A stretch of 64,000 nucleotides of DNA from Chloroflexota bacterium (GCA_022821645.1 JAJEDE010000015.1:186001-250000); one strand, 5' to 3'; shown: positions 25,441 through 35,050, numbered from the stretch's first letter. Numbers and translations: made by a program. Notes: a model not told the origin generated them from the letters alone.

Positions 25441-26448
25441 ATGCAAGCGCAAGTCCTGGTCAGTCACTCGGTCGAGACGATTCAGATGGAGACGATTGAG
25501 CTGGGCGATCCGGGCCCCGGCGAAGTGCTGGTGCGCCACCACGTCACGGCCATGTCGCCCGGCACCGAGCGGGCCTCGCTGCTGGCGCTGCCCAACACGC
25601 CCTCCCAGATCTGGCCGCGCAACGTGGGCTACAGCGCCGTGGGCGAGGTTGTCGCCGCCGGCGCGGGCGTGGACCTGGCGCCGGGTACGCGCGTGCTGAC
25701 GCGCGGCCGGCACGCCACGGCCGACCTGGCCCCGATGCGCGACGTGTTCCTGGTCGACGACGACGTGCCGGACCAGGAGGCCGCCTTTCACACCATGCTG
25801 CGGATCAGCATGCAGGCGGTGCGCAAGGCCCGCGTCGAGATGGGTGAGACCGTGCTGGTCATCGGCGGCGGGCTGATCGGGCAGCTGGCCGCGCAGTTCG
25901 CCTACGTGGCGGGCGCGGGGCGCGTGCTGGTGGCCGACCTGGATCCTTCACGGCGCGAAATGGCCGAAGCCGTGCCGTGGCTCGAGTCCATGGACCCGAC
26001 CTCCGAGGACGAACGCGCCGCCCTGGCCGAAGGCCACACCGGCGGGCCGCAGGTCGTGATCGAGTCCACCGGCTTCCCGGCGCCGATCAACGACGCGTTC
26101 ATCCTGGCCGGCCACCTGGCGCGGGTGGTGATCCTGGGCAGCACCCGCGGATCGACCGAGCAGGTGAACTTCTACCGCGACGTGCACAAGAAGGGGCTGA
26201 CGATCATCGGCGCGCACGACTCGATCCGTCAGCCGGATGCGGGCGACAACCCGTTCCTCAACGCGCTGCCGGTGCACTGGTCGCCGCGCCGCGACATCGC
26301 GGTCGCGTTGCGGCTGGCCGTGGCGGGCCGGATCACCCTGGACCCGCTGATCACGCACCGCGTGAAGGGCGGCGACTTCAAGGAGATCTACGACCTGCTG
26401 TTCGACTTCGAACCGTCGCTGGTGGGCTGCCTGTTCGACTGGCGCTAG
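25441..26448 (+). CDS. Medium-chain dehydrogenase/reductase (MDR)
   Basis: 335-residue protein with the GroES-like N-terminal half and a Rossmann half (VLVIGGGLIGQLAAQFAYVAGA). The N-terminal segment SPGTER and NVGYSAVGEVVAAG match zinc-type alcohol dehydrogenase relatives, but the catalytic-zinc GHE motif is not seen, so it may be zinc-independent. Divergent from the third enolase-family gene, a pairing expected for oxidation then dehydration of a sugar acid. Start at ATG 25441. Confidence 0.88.
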   Translation: MQAQVLVSHSVETIQMETIELGDPGPGEVLVRHHVTAMSPGTERASLLALPNTPSQIWPRNVGYSAVGEVVAAGAGVDLAPGTRVLTRGRHATADLAPMRDVFLVDDDVPDQEAAFHTMLRISMQAVRKARVEMGETVLVIGGGLIGQLAAQFAYVAGAGRVLVADLDPSRREMAEAVPWLESMDPTSEDERAALAEGHTGGPQVVIESTGFPAPINDAFILAGHLARVVILGSTRGSTEQVNFYRDVHKKGLTIIGAHDSIRQPDAGDNPFLNALPVHWSPRRDIAVALRLAVAGRITLDPLITHRVKGGDFKEIYDLLFDFEPSLVGCLFDWR

Positions 26449-26463
26449 CAGACCAGTCCAGGC

Positions 26464-26961
26464 TCAGTTGTCGTCGAGGCGGCGCACGTAGTGGATCTGG
26501 CGGGCGACTTCCCGGAAGCCGAACCGCGGGTAGAGGGTCTGGCCCTGGGCGTTCTGCAACAGCGTCTCGATCTTGGCCACGCGCATACCGCACGACCGCA
26601 GGTGCTCCAGCGCGTGCTCGATCAGCCGCGAGGCCACGCCCCGCCGCCGGTACCTGGCATCCACGGCCATGTTGGGGATCTGGCCGATGCCGGCGTCCGG
26701 CTGCGGATTGGTGGTGATGTAGCCGATGACCTCGCCGTCCAGCACGGCCACGAAGTGGTCGGATGGCGAGGCTTCCAGCTCGGCCTTCACCCCCGCCCAC
26801 TTGCGCGTCTCCCACAGCGGCTCCGTATCCAGGCCCAGCAGGGCGTCGGCGTTCTGGTCGATGCTGACGCCGTCAAAGCCTTCCAGGGTCAGCTCGCGGA
26901 TGCGGTCATTGTCGCGGCGCTCGTAGCCGCGGATGGTGATGGGCAAGTCGGGCTGGGGCAT
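26464..26961 (-). CDS. GNAT family N-acetyltransferase
   Basis: 165 residues. The acetyl-CoA-binding motif A, VDARYRRRGVASRLIEHAL (R-x-x-G-x-A/G), follows a beta strand IPNMAVD; C-terminal YPRFGFREVARQ is the usual last part. Acceptor unknown. Convergent with the MDR gene. Confidence 0.9.
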   Translation of the reverse strand: MPQPDLPITIRGYERRDNDRIRELTLEGFDGVSIDQNADALLGLDTEPLWETRKWAGVKAELEASPSDHFVAVLDGEVIGYITTNPQPDAGIGQIPNMAVDARYRRRGVASRLIEHALEHLRSCGMRVAKIETLLQNAQGQTLYPRFGFREVARQIHYVRRLDDN

Positions 26962-27077
26962 CTGATGATCTGCTTCTTCAGGGCTCCCTGAGCCTATTCG
27001 TAGCCATTCCTACCGTCGAACCGGGGACGGGCGTTGTAGCGTGCCTGGCATCCGACTTCACAGGATCCGCCCACGTC

Positions 27078-27638
27078 ATGCGTCAGGAACCGACAGCTCT
27101 CCTCGCCAACGACGAGGAGTTGATTGACCCCGATCCCTTTGCGATCGCACTAGGAATCATGGGCGTGGTGGCGGGCGGCGCCGCGTTCCTTGAGACCCGG
27201 CGAGCGCGCCGATTCCATGAGCGCGCGCAGCGCGACCGCTTCCGCGCCGCGTGGTTTGAGGCGCGTCGGACGCTCATTCACTTTCAGCAGGTACTCACGG
27301 AGTTTGAACTGTTCATGCTCGAGGACGGTTACGGTGGAAAGTCCTTCCGGCTTGGTTCCGTTCAGTTGCGGGTCGATCACTATCGCCACCGCGCGCTGCG
27401 GCGCATTCATGCCCAAACCCTCAAGACAGCGACGCACTTGGCGGACGATATCGACGATCTCTCCGAGTTCCTGGGTCCGGAAGACCAGGAGCGCGTCGAT
27501 CACATCAAGGCGCGGCTCGCCGAGATGGCCATGCCCGAGAGGTTCAGTCAGGTCGTCCAGCTCGCCCGCGACGGATTGGCTTTGTTCACGGAACTGCTTC
27601 AGTCAATCGACAACTGCGAGCGATTCCAGGAGGACTAG
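27078..27638 (+). CDS. Hypothetical protein with one N-terminal membrane span
   Basis: 186 residues, no known family. A short hydrophobic span (FAIALGIMGVVAGGAAFL) is followed by a long Arg-rich alpha-helical region and further helices, so a membrane-anchored helical cytoplasmic protein. ATG 27078. A strong two-way terminator follows. Confidence 0.6.
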   Translation: MRQEPTALLANDEELIDPDPFAIALGIMGVVAGGAAFLETRRARRFHERAQRDRFRAAWFEARRTLIHFQQVLTEFELFMLEDGYGGKSFRLGSVQLRVDHYRHRALRRIHAQTLKTATHLADDIDDLSEFLGPEDQERVDHIKARLAEMAMPERFSQVVQLARDGLALFTELLQSIDNCERFQED

Positions 27639-27745
27639 GTCTGCGGCTGCCGACGGATTGACCGGACGATTTCGGCAGCGTACGCTCAGTTCAGGTGAAA
27701 AAAGGTAAGTTTGGCTAAGGCAAAGACAAGGTAAGTCTGAGGTTT

Positions 27746-27782
27746 CGAGAGGGGCGCCGGGAGCATCCCGGCGCCCCTCTCG
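27746..27782. terminator. Bidirectional terminator
   Basis: Perfect 17-bp inverted repeat (27746-27762 with 27766-27782, loop GCA), rich in G/C. It sits between convergent genes (27638 end and 27795 end) and is only 13 bp past the sulfatase stop on the minus strand. T-runs are weak, so two-way blocking by the stem is inferred. Confidence 0.75.
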
Positions 27783-27794
27783 GCATATTCAGGG

Positions 27795-29240
27795 CTAACG
27801 CGCGGACTCGGCCCAGTTAGCCGTGGCAACCCCGCTGCTCAGGCGCCAGTCGCGCAGAACATCCAGCATCTCGCTGCGGATCTGCGCGGCCGCGGGGTCG
27901 TCCCACAGGCTGCGTTCCTCCGCTGGGTCGTTCCGCAGATCGAAAAGCTGCCCCTCATCCTCGCCCAGCAAGTGCACCAGCTTCCAGGTTTGGCTGCGCA
28001 CCGCCGTTACCAGATCCACGTGGAGGCCGTTGCCGTCGTCGCGGCCTTGTTCGGTGAAGACGTACTTGCGTTCCGGCGAGCTGCCGCCTTCCAGCGCGGG
28101 CAGCAGTGAGCGGGCCTCCATGTTGGGGTCCGGCTCGCAGCCGGCCATTTCCAGGATGGTCGGGCCCAGGTCGAACCACTGGACCAGTTCGTCGATGCGC
28201 CGGCCGCCGGCAAACCGCTTTGGCGACCAGACGATGCACGGCACGCGCGTCACCACGTCGTACATGGTCCATTTCTGGATGTGACCGTGGTCGCCCAGGC
28301 AGTCGCCGTGGTCGGAGGTGAAGATGACCACGCAGTCGTCGGCGTAGCCGTTGCGTTCCAGGGCGTCCATGAGTTCGCCCACCTGCGTGTCGATCATCGT
28401 TACGTTGGCCAGGTAGTGGGCCCGCTGGCGGCGCCGCGACTCCAGAGGCGGATCGACGATGTGGATCACGGAGTCGTGATCGACCTCGGTGTTGTGCTCG
28501 CGCATGACGCGCATCGCTTCGGGCTGGCCGTCCAGATCGGCCTGTGACACGGGCTGGATGGGCAGGTCGCGGTCCAGGTACGGCGCCAGCGCCTCGGGCG
28601 TGGGGTCGTAGGGCGGATGCGGGCCTGGGAACCCGACTTCAAGGAACAGCGGCTGCGTGGTCGGGTAGGTGTCCAGCCACCAGCGCGCCAGGCCGCCCAC
28701 GAAGTTATCGCTGTGCATGTCGGCGGGCAGGTCCCAGGTAAAGGCGCCCATGGCCTCCTGGTAGTCGGGTCGCTGCCGGTACAACTCGCGCTGCTGCTTG
28801 ACGAGGCCGCGAGCGGCCAGCGCCTTGTCCCACTCGTCGAAGTAGTAGCGGCCGTCCAGGAACCGGTCCTTGTTCTCGACGACGTAGCGCTCGTGGAAGC
28901 CCAGCGGCGTCTCGAAGGGGACGGTGTGCATCTTGCCGACATTGACACAGTGGTAGCCCGAGGCCGCCAGCTGCTCGACCCAGGACCGCCGCCACTCGCA
29001 GCCGTTGCGCAGCACGCCGGTGGTGTGTGGGTAGAGCCCGTTGAAGAGGCTGGCGCGGGCGGGGACGCAGGAGGCGGCGGTGACGTGGCACTCGTCGAAG
29101 CTGACGCCCTCGCGAACCAGCCGGTCGAGGTTCGGTGTGTCGACGTGCGGGTGCCCCAGCGCGGCGATCGTGTCGTAGCGCTGCTGGTCGGTGATGACCA
29201 GGACGATGTTCGGTCGCCCGCCGGCGGCCGTGGGCGGCAT
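27795..29240 (-). CDS. Type I sulfatase
   Basis: 481-residue sulfatase (arylsulfatase A/choline sulfatase type). The signature Cys58-Val-Pro60-Ala-Arg62 (CxPxR) has the Cys that is turned into formylglycine; metal ligands begin with Asp18 in NIVLVITDQQRYD and later FTSDHGDCLGDHG. No signal peptide is visible, so cytoplasmic cleavage of small sulfate esters is likely. The ATG overlaps the stop of the M20 peptidase by one base (TGATG), so translation is coupled. The formylglycine-generating enzyme is not in this window. Confidence 0.95.
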   Translation of the reverse strand: MPPTAAGGRPNIVLVITDQQRYDTIAALGHPHVDTPNLDRLVREGVSFDECHVTAASCVPARASLFNGLYPHTTGVLRNGCEWRRSWVEQLAASGYHCVNVGKMHTVPFETPLGFHERYVVENKDRFLDGRYYFDEWDKALAARGLVKQQRELYRQRPDYQEAMGAFTWDLPADMHSDNFVGGLARWWLDTYPTTQPLFLEVGFPGPHPPYDPTPEALAPYLDRDLPIQPVSQADLDGQPEAMRVMREHNTEVDHDSVIHIVDPPLESRRRQRAHYLANVTMIDTQVGELMDALERNGYADDCVVIFTSDHGDCLGDHGHIQKWTMYDVVTRVPCIVWSPKRFAGGRRIDELVQWFDLGPTILEMAGCEPDPNMEARSLLPALEGGSSPERKYVFTEQGRDDGNGLHVDLVTAVRSQTWKLVHLLGEDEGQLFDLRNDPAEERSLWDDPAAAQIRSEMLDVLRDWRLSSGVATANWAESAR

Positions 29241-30406
29241 CAGGCGGCGGCGAAGCGCTTCCAGGCGCGCGCGTAGATCTCGGCCGCCTGCACGACTTCC
29301 GCCATCGGCACGAACTCGTCGGCGCTGTGCGCGTAGGCAATGTCGCCCGGTCCGCACAGCACGCTGGGGATGCCGGCGGCGGCCAGCGTGGCGGCGTCGG
29401 ATCCGTAGGACACGCCGATCACGTTGGCCGAGCCGCACACGTCCGTCACGGCATCCCGCAGCACCTGCACGATCGGCGCGTCGGCCGGTGTGTCCAGCAC
29501 GTCCCCGAACACAAACGGCGCCTGCACCTCAACCCGCAGGTCGGGGTGGCGGCGGCGCGCGATGTCCAGGACCTCCGCGAGTTCCGCTTCCACGTCGTCG
29601 ACCGACTCACCGGGGATCTGCCGCCGCTCGATGATGGCCTCGCAGCGGTCGGGAACCATGTTGAACGAGGTTCCGGCCTTGATGATGCCGACGGAGAAGG
29701 ACGAGTTGCCGACCAGCGGGTGCGTGCGACCCGCGAGCCTTCGCCCATATTCCTCGCGGAGCACGTGCAGGACGTCGGCCATGCGCAGGATGGCGTTGTC
29801 GCCAAGCTCCGGCGTGGAGCTGTGGACGGCCGTGCCGTGGGTGATCAGGGGCCAGTAGCGGCCGCCGCGGTGCGAACGAACCACCTCCAGGCTCGTCGGC
29901 TCCCCGACGATGGCGCCGTCCACCTTGACTCCCGAGTGCGGCAGCGCCTTGGCGCCGGCACTGCCGGTTTCCTCGTCCACGGCCGCGGCGACGGTGAGCG
30001 GCCCGGCCGGATCGGAGACCTCGGCGGCCCACTGGAGCGCCAGCAGCATGGCCGCCAGCGAGCCCTTGGTGTCGCAGGAGCCGCGGCCGTGTAGCCGGCC
30101 CTCGTTGTCCATGTACGGCTCGTGACCGTTGGTCATGGGCCCCAGCGCCACGGTGTCCATGTGCGCTTCCAGCATCAGGTGCGGGCCTGGCGCGTCGGCG
30201 GCGATGGTGCAGATCACGTTCTCTCGCCCGGGGAAGACTTCCTGGCGGGTGATCTGTGCGCCGATGGAGCGGGCGAATTCCTCGACAAGGTCGCCCATTG
30301 CCGCTTCGCCGGTGCCGCCCTCGACGTCGGGCGTGACACTGGGCGTGGCGACAAGCCGGCTCAGCAGCTCGGTGGCTTCGCGTTCGGTTGTGACGTGGGC
30401 GCTCAT
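29240..30406 (-). CDS. M20 family metallopeptidase (ArgE/DapE-like)
   Basis: 388-residue amidohydrolase with two zinc ions. Metal residues: His82 and Asp84 in EAHMDT, Asp112 in GRGSCDTKG, Glu145/Glu146 in DEETGS. These enzymes hydrolyse N-acyl amino acids or small peptides. It is upstream of and overlapping the sulfatase, which suggests a shared substrate carrying both an amide and a sulfate group, such as a sulfated N-acyl compound. That link is inference. Confidence 0.93.
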   Translation of the reverse strand: MSAHVTTEREATELLSRLVATPSVTPDVEGGTGEAAMGDLVEEFARSIGAQITRQEVFPGRENVICTIAADAPGPHLMLEAHMDTVALGPMTNGHEPYMDNEGRLHGRGSCDTKGSLAAMLLALQWAAEVSDPAGPLTVAAAVDEETGSAGAKALPHSGVKVDGAIVGEPTSLEVVRSHRGGRYWPLITHGTAVHSSTPELGDNAILRMADVLHVLREEYGRRLAGRTHPLVGNSSFSVGIIKAGTSFNMVPDRCEAIIERRQIPGESVDDVEAELAEVLDIARRRHPDLRVEVQAPFVFGDVLDTPADAPIVQVLRDAVTDVCGSANVIGVSYGSDAATLAAAGIPSVLCGPGDIAYAHSADEFVPMAEVVQAAEIYARAWKRFAAA

Positions 30407-30482
30407 GGGCGCGTCATATTGGCACCCAGGCGCGCACCGCGGCCAATCGTCGAGCCCGCGGTCCTACGGCCGGCCGGGCCTG

Positions 30483-31619
30483 CTATGTCGACTCTTCGAA
30501 GAGGCTGGCCGGGAGTTCCAGGTCCACGAGGCGGTCTTCCATCTGGCTGGTGACGGATGCCTCGATGGTGTACATGTTCACCACGGTCTGGATCAGCGGC
30601 ATCACAGGCTCGGCGACGCCCTGGGCCACATCGGCGAAATTCTCCATTTGCCGCCGGTACATCTCGACGCTGGGGACCGGGATTTCCCGGACCTCGTCGG
30701 CGCCGTAGTAGTGCTGGATGACCGGCTCGGCCTGGGGTCGCCAGGCTCGGCGGATGCCCAGGCGGCCTTCGCTGCCGGCAATGTGCAGTTCTTCGCTGAG
30801 ATGCGACTGGCGGCTGCCTTCCACGTAACCCACGCAGCCGCTGTCGTATTTGATCAGGCCGAACTGGCGGTTCAGGGTGCCGTAGACCTCGCTGATGCTC
30901 CCGACCGACCACACACGGGTCGGCCGGGCGGCCACAAGGCTCTTCGCGTCGGAACCGAGCGTTCCATCGGGGTTGGACCCCTGGCCGGTGCCGCGTCCGC
31001 CCGCCCCCATCGAGGCGAAGTGATTGACCGCGTTGATGGCGTAGCAGGTGATGTCCCAGGGCGAACCGCCCAGCCGCTCGGGATCGCGCCGCCAGTTGCG
31101 GTTCGGATCGTCGGCGCTCTCCTCTTCGTAATCGAAGATGCTGAACTTGGCGCTGACGGAGTCGATCCGGCCGATGGTGCCGGCGGCAATCTGGCGCTCC
31201 AGCTCCGCCACGAACGGGTGGTGGCGGTACATGAAGCCTTCCATCAGGTACGCGCCGGCCGACTCGACCAGTTGCGACAGCTCCAGCGCTTCCTGCCCGT
31301 TCGCCGTGAGCGACTTCTCGCTGAGGATGTTGCGCGCGCCGGCATTGAGGCAGCGCTCGACCTGTTCCCGGTGCTGGTTGGGCCAGGTGGCCAGGACCAC
31401 GCCGTCCAGGTCCTGGTCGCGAATCATCTGTTCGTAGTCGGTGTACCAGGCTTCGCAGTCGTAGGTCTCGGCCCATTCGCGGGCGACCGACTCGCGGATG
31501 TCGCAGCAGGCGACGAGTTGGAGCTTCTCGGACTCCAGGCCGGCGCGACCGTGGCGGGAACTGATCCCGCCGCATCCAACTACCCCAATGCGAAAGGCCG
31601 GGAGATCGCTGGCTGACAT
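30483..31619 (-). CDS. Gfo/Idh/MocA family oxidoreductase
   Basis: 378-residue dehydrogenase with Rossmann GCGGIS (from residue 15). The usual EKP is EKS (Glu101-Lys102-Ser103), a minor change; the catalytic Lys stays. The region NWRRDPERLGGSPWDITCYAIN corresponds to the GG..D.G.Y.I segment of trans-dihydrodiol dehydrogenase-like members. Probably separate from the M20-sulfatase operon (76 bp apart, same strand) or its first gene. Confidence 0.92.
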   Translation of the reverse strand: MSASDLPAFRIGVVGCGGISSRHGRAGLESEKLQLVACCDIRESVAREWAETYDCEAWYTDYEQMIRDQDLDGVVLATWPNQHREQVERCLNAGARNILSEKSLTANGQEALELSQLVESAGAYLMEGFMYRHHPFVAELERQIAAGTIGRIDSVSAKFSIFDYEEESADDPNRNWRRDPERLGGSPWDITCYAINAVNHFASMGAGGRGTGQGSNPDGTLGSDAKSLVAARPTRVWSVGSISEVYGTLNRQFGLIKYDSGCVGYVEGSRQSHLSEELHIAGSEGRLGIRRAWRPQAEPVIQHYYGADEVREIPVPSVEMYRRQMENFADVAQGVAEPVMPLIQTVVNMYTIEASVTSQMEDRLVDLELPASLFEEST

Positions 31620-31772
31620 ATCTCAACCCCCTGCGAGAGATCAGCGCGCCAGGCGGGTGCCGCGCGGGCCGCCGACCGGTTCGAGCGGCATCATCGCAGA
31701 ATGCCGGGCAGCCCACGGAACAAACCCGAGGCTCTGGACCCTAGGGGTGGCGGCTGGCGGACCCGCGCCCGA

Positions 31773-31790
31773 ATGTTTCACGTGAAACAT
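31773..31790. promoter_or_regulatory. parS centromere-like site for ParB
   Basis: ATGTTTCACGTGAAACAT is a perfect 18-base palindrome containing TGTTTCACGTGAAACA, the canonical chromosomal parS sequence. It lies in the 250-bp gap between two dehydrogenase genes. ParB spreads from such sites to direct chromosome segregation. No parA/parB gene is in the window. parS sites cluster near oriC in most bacteria, so this segment may lie in the origin-proximal part of the chromosome. Confidence 0.9.
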
Positions 31791-31869
31791 CGAGCCTGCC
31801 GGGAAGCCCGCTACTGGTCATCCAGGGGCTAGCGAGCCGAACGGGAACTGATTCCCGCGAGCGTGGCGA

Positions 31870-32967
31870 CTACGCCGTCCAGTGATCGAAGGGATTCTTG
31901 CCGTCGGGCAGCGGCAGGCCCACGCGCGCGCCCTGCATGTGCGAGGCGTGGGCCAGCATGGCCATTTCCAGGTAGAGCCTGGCGTTGGGTAGCTGCACCA
32001 GGTCCCACTCCGGCTGCTTGCCCTCCAGCATGTCCATCATCGAGCGGGCCATGCGCCGGTGCGCGCGCAGCCACTTGTGGCGGTCCGGGGGCGGCTCTGC
32101 GGGGACGACCTCCCAGCCGTCGTCGTCGATCAGTTCCGGGTTGGCCCTCGGATGCAGGTATATATCGGGACCGCGCCCCATTGGACCCGGCAATGAGATC
32201 GTGCCCTCGGTGCCGTAGATGTCGACGCGATACGGGTCCGAGGCGCCGTCGCCCTGGTAGGACTCGAAATCGGCCGCCACGCCGCCCTCGAAGCAGTAAT
32301 AGGCCTTGAGGCCGTTGCCGGCCACCAGCCCCATGCCCTCCCAGCCGGGCCTGAGGTCGGACTGCTCGCAGGTGCGGCCGTCCTGGGTCAGGTGGGCGCT
32401 GCACCAGAGCGGAGCGCCGAAGAGCTGCCACAGGAAGTCGAAGAAGTGCGGATACAGGTCCAGGAACATCTCGTCGCCACCGCGCTCGCCGTCCTTGCCG
32501 AAGACGCGCACCAGGCGCGGCTCGCCGATGCGTCCCGACTTGACCAGCGGGATTGCCACCCGCTGGATCGGCGGATGGCCGCGCCAGGGATGCGCGACCA
32601 CGCACATGACGGATGACTCATCGCAGGCCGCCTGCATAGCGTCCACGTCCTCGGGCGCGGTGGCCACCGGTTTTTCGAGATAGACGTTTGCGCCCGCATT
32701 TGCGGCGTCGATGACCAGGTCGCGGTGATCGCCGACCTCGCGCGAAGCCACCACGGCAATGTCCGGCTTCTCGACGTCCAGCATCTCGCGGTAGTCCGCG
32801 TAGGCCGTGCGCGCCCCGGTCTTCTCGGCAGTCTCGGCCCGACCCTCGTCGTCCGGATCGGCCAGCGCCGCGATATCGGCGCCCTCCACCCCGACAAACG
32901 CCATGTCGAGATAGTGCCCATAGTTGCCATGCCCGGTATGCCCAATGATCCCGACTTTGAAGCTCAT
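31870..32967 (-). CDS. Gfo/Idh/MocA family oxidoreductase
   Basis: 365 residues from ATG ending at 32967 (MSFKVGIIGHTGHGNYGH). The Rossmann loop is HTGHGNYG rather than the strict GxGxxG; EKP at 98-100. An insert-rich middle (CFEGGVAADFESYQGDG) is typical of the C-terminal sheet of the family. It is the fourth such gene in the window and transcribed apart from its neighbours, with a terminator before the solute-binding gene. Confidence 0.9.
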   Translation of the reverse strand: MSFKVGIIGHTGHGNYGHYLDMAFVGVEGADIAALADPDDEGRAETAEKTGARTAYADYREMLDVEKPDIAVVASREVGDHRDLVIDAANAGANVYLEKPVATAPEDVDAMQAACDESSVMCVVAHPWRGHPPIQRVAIPLVKSGRIGEPRLVRVFGKDGERGGDEMFLDLYPHFFDFLWQLFGAPLWCSAHLTQDGRTCEQSDLRPGWEGMGLVAGNGLKAYYCFEGGVAADFESYQGDGASDPYRVDIYGTEGTISLPGPMGRGPDIYLHPRANPELIDDDGWEVVPAEPPPDRHKWLRAHRRMARSMMDMLEGKQPEWDLVQLPNARLYLEMAMLAHASHMQGARVGLPLPDGKNPFDHWTA

Positions 32968-33111
32968 GCCGGTGTGCTCCCTGAGGGCCTTCCGAGGCGG
33001 TGCGGCCGGCAACCGGCGAGACTCGCCGCGGATGGCGTCGGCAATCGGAGCCTATCGCAGCGCGATGCTGGACCACCGCACCGTGGCGCCGGAGTTTCGG
33101 CCTTAAACGAC

Positions 33112-33141
33112 CCGTCGGCCCGGCGTATGCCGGGCCGACGG
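33112..33141 (-). terminator. Terminator-like hairpin after the solute-binding gene
   Basis: Perfect 13-bp stem (33112-33124 with 33129-33141, loop GTAT), 36 bp past the stop of the minus-strand gene ending at 33177. In that direction it is followed by GTCGTTTAAGG, so a short T-rich flank is present. Confidence 0.7.
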
Positions 33142-33176
33142 TCTCTCACCCGCTGAAGCGGACGAGTGTCTGGCGC

Positions 33177-34859
33177 TTAGGACGAAGGCGGCAGAGCGTC
33201 GATCCAGGCCTTCCACTCGTCGTACTCCGACTTGGTGTTCTCGAGGACACGGTCGGAGGTGTTGATGATGTGCTGCATCCCCTCTTCGATCGACATGTCG
33301 CCGATGAAGGGCGGGGTTGCGGCGCGGAAGGACTCGTACCACTCCCACCAGTTGGGGTGGCCGTTCTGCCAGTGGTGGTGGTCCGTCTTGTCCATCCAGG
33401 TCTTGTAGTACCCGTGGTTTTCGGGCGGCCCGGCCTTGAACTCGTCGGACTCGACCACTGTCTTCAGCATGGGCAGCGAGCCACGGTCAATGGCGATGCG
33501 GCCCTGGACCTGCGGACCCGCGAAGAACAGCAAGGTCTCGGTGCACTCTTCCACAAGCCCATTGCGCTCGGCCGTAGCCGTGCAGTACTGGCCCTGGTTG
33601 GTGAAGTGATGCGGCGCACCGCCACGGTCGCCTTCCTCGATGGGCCCAAGGCCCCAGGAGAAGCGGTCCTTGATGCGCGGGATGGTCCCGCCGACGCCGC
33701 CACCGGTCCAATAGGTGGCCATCTTGCCGGCCGAGAACGGGTCCCCGAACTCGCCGGCGATCTGCTGGACCTGGTCGAACGGCGGAGCTGTGCCACCCAA
33801 CACGGTGTTAACCGCGAAGGCGAATCCGCGGTCGCCGCCGTCGTTGAAGATGTCCCAGTGCAACTGGTCCGGCGCGCGGTACATGTGATTCCCGGAGCCC
33901 TGCAGGGCGCGCGCCCAGCTACCCCAGACGATCCAGGCGTTGGACGACATGCGCACGCCGTACGTCCCGGCCTCCGGGTCGGACGACTGCGCAAACAGAT
34001 CCGCAGCCTCACGCTCCAGGTGGTAGGAGCCCTCGACCGGCATGGGAATGCCCAGTTCTTCGAGCAGCGTGAAGTTGTAAATCTTCCCGTTGATGTTGCC
34101 CTGGTAGGGCATCCCGAACTGGGCGACTCCGCCGTAGCCCGTGGTGTGCGGGGCCGGGCGGGAGACGCGGTCGTCGTCGAACTGACCCACGGTCATTTCG
34201 TCCGGCGGCGCGTACCACTTGGTCGGATCCCAGTCCGGGTGCTTGTTCAGCGCGCCGTCAATGCGCGCGAAGCCGCCGCGGTGAACCCAGGTGTTGAAGA
34301 ACCCACCGTCCAGCAGCGCCAACTCGGCCTGCGTGCCGGCGGCGATGTGAATCGAGAACGAGTCCACGTACAGGTGGTCCTGCGGCTCGAACTTGATGGC
34401 GATGTGCGGGAACTCGCCGTGGAACTTGTCCAGCGCCCAGTTCATCGCCGCGCCACGGGCGCCGGACGAGTGGTCGTTGGCCAGCCGGATGACCGCGCGC
34501 GGACGCTGCGGCATCGCCTCAACCTCGACGACCTTCTCGACTTCGACGACCTTCTCGACCTCGACGACCTTCTCAACCTCGACTTGCTGGGTCACGACCT
34601 TCTCGACGACCTTCTGAACCTCAACGACCTTCTCGACCGGAACTTCCTCGCGGACGACGCTCACGACTTCTTGCGTAACGATCTTCTCAACCTGCTGGGT
34701 CACGATCTTCTCGACCGGAACTTCCTTGACCACGACCCGCTCGACGGGGACTTCCTTGGTGACGACTTGCGTCTCGCCGCAGGCCGCCAGCGCTACGGCG
34801 CCGGAGATCCCCAGGGCGGCGGTACCGCCCATCCGAAGCATTTGCCTTCGTGTAACCAT
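33177..34859 (-). CDS. ABC-type solute-binding lipoprotein with repetitive stalk
   Basis: 560-residue exported protein. TRRQMLRM and a hydrophobic segment end in the lipobox ALAAC (Cys27), so twin-arginine-like export and lipid anchoring. Residues about 32-118 are a low-complexity stalk of Val/Glu/Lys units (KEVPVEKIV, VEKVVEV), as in Chloroflexota binding proteins. The remaining 440 residues are a family 1 (carbohydrate/oligosaccharide) binding fold. Start at ATG 34859; the frame opens at 34931. No permease or ATPase genes are nearby, so it must share a transporter encoded elsewhere. Divergent from the DUF6807 gene. Confidence 0.85.
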   Translation of the reverse strand: MVTRRQMLRMGGTAALGISGAVALAACGETQVVTKEVPVERVVVKEVPVEKIVTQQVEKIVTQEVVSVVREEVPVEKVVEVQKVVEKVVTQQVEVEKVVEVEKVVEVEKVVEVEAMPQRPRAVIRLANDHSSGARGAAMNWALDKFHGEFPHIAIKFEPQDHLYVDSFSIHIAAGTQAELALLDGGFFNTWVHRGGFARIDGALNKHPDWDPTKWYAPPDEMTVGQFDDDRVSRPAPHTTGYGGVAQFGMPYQGNINGKIYNFTLLEELGIPMPVEGSYHLEREAADLFAQSSDPEAGTYGVRMSSNAWIVWGSWARALQGSGNHMYRAPDQLHWDIFNDGGDRGFAFAVNTVLGGTAPPFDQVQQIAGEFGDPFSAGKMATYWTGGGVGGTIPRIKDRFSWGLGPIEEGDRGGAPHHFTNQGQYCTATAERNGLVEECTETLLFFAGPQVQGRIAIDRGSLPMLKTVVESDEFKAGPPENHGYYKTWMDKTDHHHWQNGHPNWWEWYESFRAATPPFIGDMSIEEGMQHIINTSDRVLENTKSEYDEWKAWIDALPPSS

Positions 34860-35050
34860 TCCGCGCGTGCGCTCCCTCCCGGTTGGCCCCTGTCCAGCGA
34901 CCCCAGCGCCCGCATCAGGCTGATACGGCACGCAAGGCCCGCCACTTCAAGGGCGAGAAAGTAGGGCAGACTAGCGAGCGAGGGCGAAACAGGTCAAGCG
35001 TGTCGGCTTGTCTGCCGTGTCTCGTCTCGTCGCCCCAACCAGGATTGTCC

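Noticed and set aside
34500..34760. Dense short DNA repeats (GACCTTCTCGAC type) that look like a repeat array or CRISPR
   Set aside because: They are the codons of the Val/Glu/Lys stalk of the lipoprotein on the minus strand; spacing follows codons and there are no unique spacers.
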